Source: Dasypus novemcinctus
Lineage: Eukaryota; Chordata; Mammalia; Cingulata; Dasypodidae
NCBI RefSeq assembly: GCF_030445035.2
Contig: NW_026688628.1
Location: 3,224,001-3,288,000, forward strand
Direction: 5' to 3'
DNA: 64,000 nucleotides
Shown here: positions 59,400-64,000 of the stretch, piece by piece
Position numbering within the stretch: the stretch's first letter is position 1
Layout: each line of letters starts with the position of its first letter
Notes under the pieces: generated by a model
Database searches by the model: none
The model's input: the letters and a program-made list of their open reading frames with translations, nothing else
What the model was told of the DNA's origin: nothing
Translations under genes and position numbers: made by a program

Positions 59400-60040
59400 A
59401 CCAATGATGTAAAGCACTTGTATTCAGAAAACTGAACTCAGTGTTAAAAGAAATCAAGAAAGTTCTAAATAACTGGAAGAACATTCTATGCTCATGATTG
59501 GAAGACTAATTATATTAAGATGTCAGTTCTACTCAAATTGATATACAGATTCAATGCAATCCTGATAAAAATTTCTCCAGCATTAAAAAAAAAGAAAACA
59601 TGATTATCAAATTTATTTGGAAGGGTAAGGGATCTTGAATAGCCAGAAGCAGCATAAAAAGGAAAAGCAAACCCTCATCTCCAGACTTTAAATCATATTA
59701 TGTAGCTATATTGTAAAAGCAGCATGGTACTGGCATAAAGACAGACACATAGACCAATGGAAACAAACTGATGGTTGAGAAGCAGATCCTTAGATGTATG
59801 CTCAAATGATTTTTGACTAGCCTGTCAAACCCACACACCTTGGGCAGAACTGTCCATTCAACAAATGGTGCTGACAGAACTGGATATCCATAGCTGAAAG
59901 AAGAAAAGAGGACCCCTATCTCATACCTTATCCAAAAATTAACTCAAAACGAAAAGCTAGAACCATAAAACTTCTTAGAAGAAATTGTCAGAAAATAACT
60001 TCAAGACCTTGTGGTAGGTGGTGGATTCTTAAAGGAGATA
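59400..60040 (+). pseudogene. L1-I ORF2 remnant (RT thumb to mid C-terminal region)
   Basis: Starts at the DVKHLYSEN-type block (59.41 kb), follows the thumb and the KMSVLLKLIYRFNAIL-type stretch (59.52 kb), then the TAWYWHKDRHIDQW-type block (59.72 kb) and DLVVGGGF (60.01 kb), where ORF2 similarity ends. Endonuclease, palm and the Cys-rich end are missing. Confidence 0.8.
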
Positions 60041-60689
60041 AGAGGACTGAGATGGACTACTGATATTTAATGTATATAGAAGTTTTAATTAGCTTTACTG
60101 TAAATGTGTGGAAATATATAGAGTGGACAGTAATAAATAGTGAGTAACAGCTAGTTTATAAATGAGAATGTGGCTGGAAATAATCTAGGTATGTAAATGC
60201 CAATTGACAGAATGCTAGAGAATAATCTAGGAACTGAATAGCACAGTAAACCAAGAGGTGGATGAGAATTGTGTTTGATAGTACAGATGCAAGAATGTCC
60301 TTTGTGAGCTAGAGCCATGTACATCACTACTGCAAGGTGTTGGGAATGTGGAGGAGCATGGGAAAAATACAACTGTAGTTACCTATGTACCGTGGATAGC
60401 AGAAATAATATAATATTCTCACATCTATGCCAAAGATGCACTGTGTTGATAATGAGACAGTTTGGAAAATATGAGCCAAATGTACACTATGGACATGGTA
60501 ACAATCAGATGATATTAACTTATCTGTAAATGTCCCATCACAGTATGGTGTGCTGATAGAGGGGTGTTGTTTGGGAATTCTGTACATGTACATGAATGTT
60601 TTATTAGTTTACAACTTCTGTCTTAAAGAATATATTTTTAAAACAATAAAAGGTTGGTTGTGGTAAAAACACACCAAATGTAAGATAAA

Positions 60690-61115
60690 AACTATAATTA
60701 GTAATAAGATTTTAGCAATATTCTTTCATAATTTGTAACAAACATCTCATGACAATGCAAGGTGTTGGTGGAAGGTATGGGACCCCTGTATGCTATTATG
60801 CTTATTTGCTTTGTAAGTTCACAACTTTTACTATACACTTAATTGTTTATATATGTTCATATAAAAATGATATAAAGATAATAATAGGAGGGGGATTGGG
60901 GAAAATACTTTGGTTAGTAGTAATATTTTGACAATGCTCTTTAATCATTAGTTAAAAAGTTTTAGCAAAAATGCAAGGTATTGGTGGCAGGGTGAGTTAT
61001 GAGAGCCCTTTATGATATTATGTTTGTTTTGTAAGTTCAAAACTATTACTATACACTTATTGTTTATGTATGTTTTTGTATGAGTGATATACTTCAATAA
61101 ATTATTTTTTTTAAA
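60690..61115 (+). repeat. Tandem duplication of the L1-I 3' end, ~215-bp period
   Basis: Two copies (about 60,690-60,905 and 60,915-61,115) of the terminal block with 'atgcaaggtgttggtgg', 'gtaagttcacaac' and 'ctatacacttattg'. The related copy at 41.2-41.37 kb has one unit. Confidence 0.75.
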
Positions 61116-61189
61116 TGGAGATGGGTGATGTGATGTAACCATGGACCAAAGCAGATTTATTGTAGTTGTTAATTGAGTAACTTGTAAAA

Positions 61190-62200
61190 TGGATATAAAT
61201 AATACATTTTAAATGGAAAAGCTTCTCAGCTGATTGGAGAACAACTTCAGAATAAAGTAACTGATGGTGTGAATATAAACTCTCATCTTCAGGAAATTCT
61301 ACAAGTGATCCCCAAGAAACTAGAATGAAAGCAAAGCATGCAAGAACTGAAGGAACAGAAAAATGTGCTTGAGCACTCCTATGCCAGAATGAAAGAGTTC
61401 ATTCTGGAATAGGTAAAATGTGCCACTGAAACTGTGTTGAAGGTCAAAATTTGCCTGATCACTTTGGAGAAGCACTTAGGGGAGATAACTACTTGGAATT
61501 AGAAAGAGGGAATTGGTAAATGGAGAACACATTGTCTATGAATTGGAATTTGATGTGAATAAACTCATTTATATTGTGAACTTAAATGTTATCTCTAAAA
61601 GCCTGGAATGAGAAAAACAAGAAACATCCAACAAAAATATGTGAAGAAAATCAAATTACATAAGAAATTACAGGGCACATAAAAGTCTTAAGAAGGAGGA
61701 AGCTTCTTTATCTTCCAAAAATTTGCTACTAGAAAATGAGATTGAGGTGCTTCAGATGAAACTTCAAATACAGCCTGAGGGCCATGAACATCATATCCTG
61801 TGGTTTGGGAGCAATTGAATTGAGGGGGAATCTTACTACTCAGAAATGGAGAAGAAACTTGGCAAAGTGTATGGAAACATTAACTTCATATATAAGAAGC
61901 ACAACCTTTACAAGAAGTTTGCTGAAGTCCTGGGCAAAGACTTGGAAACAACCGATTTCTTCTATAAACCAGATTCTATCCTATAAGAGAAGATAGCTGA
62001 AAAAAGGGGTCTGAAAGCTCTGTTTCTTGAGAAAATACCCAAAAAGCTAGGAAAGGAAAGCAATTAAAATAGGGAGATATTGGTGAAAGTGGACTTGAAG
62101 CCCCATATTTTCTCAGGTGCTCCTTTTGTCCCTGATGTTCCAAGTGCACAATTCAGGCACCTGAATGTTTGATTCACTCTTCAGAGTTGCTGACCACTCT
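61190..62200 (+). pseudogene. Possible decayed processed pseudogene, unidentified
   Basis: Base composition is purine-rich and coding-like, and translations in shifting plus-strand frames are rich in Lys, Glu, Leu and Gln. Examples are QEILQVIPKKLE and MQELKEQKNVLEHSYARMKE (61.29-61.4 kb), LLLENEIEVLQMKLQ (61.72-61.77 kb) and EMEKKLGKVYGN (61.84-61.87 kb), a coiled-coil flavour. Many stops and frameshifts. It directly follows an L1 and shows no introns that I can see. I do not recognise the parent gene, and chance AG-rich sequence cannot be excluded. Confidence 0.4.
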
Positions 62201-62439
62201 CATCATTCTCAATTACAGCAAGACCTCTGTTGGGATTTTTCTCTCTTTAAAAGTAATTTTGATTGATCTAATTTTAGTTAAATACTATCACTTAATTGAT
62301 AATTAAATTGAGGTTCTTATTGAACTTTGATATTATTCTAATTTCTGGGGTAGTATTTTATAAATATATATTTGTTTATTATAGCTGTTCTGAATAATTG
62401 CATTTTCTTTGAACACATAGAATTAGATATTGTAATGAT

Positions 62440-62830
62440 GTTTTATTTTTATTTTTTAATTGTTTTTTTGAGATACATAAATCACAAAAATTTTACATTA
62501 AAAAATATACTCCCATATACTCCACACCCACCCCACCCCACTCCTCCCACATCAACAACTTTTTTCATCATTGTGGCACATTCATTGCATTTGGTGAGTA
62601 CATTTTGGAGCACTGCTGCAGTGCATGGATTATAGTTTATATTGTAGTATACACTCTCCCCCAGTACTTTCAGTGGGTTATGGCAGGATATATAATGTCC
62701 AGCATCTGTCCCTGCAATAACATTTAAGACAACTCCAAGCCCCAAAAATGTCCCCACATTACATTTCTTCTTCCCTCTGCCTGCCCTCAGCAACTACCAG
62801 TAGTGTTGGTAATGATAGTCTTGGTGTTCA
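62440..62830 (-). mobile_element. L1 3'-UTR fragment, reverse orientation
   Basis: Reverse complement of the end of the L1-A type 3' UTR: T-rich start, 'tttacattaaaaaatatac', the C-rich 'cccaccccaccccactcctccc' region, 'cattgcatttggtgagtac', 'cactctcccccag'. It is more diverged than the copy at 32.4 kb. It is truncated after about 390 bases. Confidence 0.85.
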
Positions 62831-64000
62831 AATATTAATGCATTTTTTTTTGTGAAAAACAAAAAGAATACCCTTCCAAAACAAAACAAAACAAACAAAA
62901 AAAGCTAGAGGCATTTCTCACTTCTCAGAACTATATGTCTGCTTCAAATATGAGGTTTCATTTTAAAACACACATAAATATTATCACAAGAAATATGGCA
63001 GAGATCATCAGTACAAGTTTTCCTTGGTTTGTTTTGAATATATCATAAGATCTTTCTGTTATGGGGAAATTAATATCTCTCAGCTGGCCCCTATAATTGC
63101 CTTGACACTTCTCTGAGCACACGCAGTAGAAGTTTCAGGGAGGTTGACATTCTCTGTGAATTAATTCCTTCCTGAGAAGATGTGTTATGAAGAATACAAA
63201 AATGTTGTAGAAAAAAGACCACTGTGTATGTGCAGCATTGATTGCCTGCTTTAAAAAAAAAAAGACCATTCTAACAATAATGAAGAAGTAAAAGAGTGGT
63301 GAAACATCTGTACAAAGGTCTCTAGAAAAGGTGCCATACAGGTACTTTTGTGCATAGAATTGGAAATACTTTAAATTATTGCTGATATAAAACTGTCACT
63401 ATTTGAGATTCTTGACTACTTCTTTCCTATAGTTAGCTTTTTAGAAGGCCCTCAACTGCAAGGCTTCAAACAAAATATCAAAGTTTATACCATGTATTTT
63501 TGCACAGCAAAGTATACATGGGATGATCTACCCAGAGCTATGTGAATTACTTAAATCTACCCATAAACTATTTTTGTTATTCTTAGGTATAAAGGTTGTA
63601 TCTTTAGCAACAATTATTGCAATTAAACTTTTAAGCTTACCTTTAAAAATGAATCTGTTATTTAAAAATTTACAAGAAATAACTAGAAAAATTATTCATG
63701 CAAAAAATCTTAAGTATCTTGATTGTCACAGCCTATCACATAAAGGGTACATTAATTAAAATACAGGCTTAAAAATACCAGTATAGAGCTTTAGAAATTC
63801 ATAAAATAAAATAAAAATTCATAATATAATTCAAATTATAGAGAGAATATTTAAAGGAAAGAGAAATAGTATACTATTTATCTGAATGTAGGCTGAAGTT
63901 AAATGAGTATTAGTTCCTTAATGGTGAACATTTTCTGGGGAGGATTCTTAGTACAAAGGCACCTTTCATGGGATTTAATTTAGGTATAAAATGACTAATT
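62831..64000. other. AT-rich sequence, no gene recognised
   Basis: Contains a short (AAAAC)n stretch near 62,875-62,895 and only chance reading frames. Nothing else recognised to the window end. Confidence 0.5.

Larger units (their letters stand above)
56919..61115 (+). mobile_element. L1-I: older LINE-1 with 5' UTR, ORF1 and parts of ORF2, internally deleted
   Basis: Starts TGGGAGACAACTGGCAAGATGG, with the L1-type AAGATGG motif at 56,934-56,940, right after the L1-B A-rich tail. A 5' UTR with a 399-bp tandem repeat leads to ORF1 (58.4-59.25 kb). From ORF1 the sequence jumps to the RT thumb (59.40-60.04 kb) and then to the 3' UTR (60.04-61.115 kb), so most of ORF2 is missing in at least two deletions. 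It ends with 'cttcaataaattatt' and an A-rich tail. Confidence 0.85.

Overview
This window is mammalian nuclear DNA and almost certainly comes from an armadillo (Xenarthra, Dasypus-type). The main evidence is two copies (16.06-16.45 kb and 20.16-20.58 kb) of the armadillo-specific DAS-type SINE, a tRNA-derived element with visible A and B boxes, plus a dimeric tRNA-derived SINE at 28.25 kb. The rest is AT-rich DNA packed with L1 retrotransposons that have unusually long untranslated regions. I see no intact host protein-coding gene. The only recognisable host gene is a broken olfactory receptor (7.84-8.79 kb). The only RNA gene is a retroposed U6 snRNA pseudogene (45.87 kb).

Layout. 1-4.77 kb: 3' half of a young plus-strand L1 (L1-A), with the end of ORF2 and a ~2.75-kb 3' UTR. 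4.8-11 kb: mostly unique AT-rich sequence around the olfactory receptor pseudogene, with an old L1 3' end after it. 11-20 kb: an old, nearly full plus-strand L1 (L1-D) interrupted by a DAS SINE, then L1 3'-UTR scraps and a second DAS SINE. 20.8-24.45 kb: an ERVL/MaLR-like LTR element with a partial 5' LTR, a degenerate internal region and a 3' LTR, interrupted by an L1 3'-UTR insertion. 24.7-29.3 kb: minus-strand L1-E, interrupted by a solo LTR and a SINE.

29.9-40.46 kb: a three-layer nest. An old minus-strand L1 (L1-F) was entered by a 5'-truncated L1 3'-UTR copy (L1-G, matching target duplications). L1-G was then entered by a GC-rich class II (betaretrovirus-like) endogenous retrovirus at 33,459-36,797. 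That provirus keeps two ~0.9-kb LTRs, a tRNA-Lys-type primer binding site, a splice donor, a gag start, a probable env tail and a polypurine tract, but has lost all of pol.

40.7-45 kb: an old L1 3' end, a MaLR-like LTR and unique DNA. 45.87-47.13 kb: a U6 snRNA copy fused directly to an L1 ORF1/ORF2 fragment. 47.13-56.9 kb: a complete-length but inactivated L1 (L1-B), almost 10 kb long, with a ~2.1-kb 5' UTR of diverged repeats and a ~2.8-kb 3' UTR. 56.92-61.12 kb: an internally deleted older L1 (L1-I) whose 5' UTR holds a ~399-bp tandem repeat. 61.2-64 kb: a decayed, possibly retroposed segment, an L1 3'-UTR fragment and unique DNA.

Nothing here works as an operon or pathway. The window records successive L1-driven retrotransposition (L1s, SINEs, the U6 copy) plus retroviral insertion. 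Family assignments come from reading motifs and comparing copies within the window; no database search was run.
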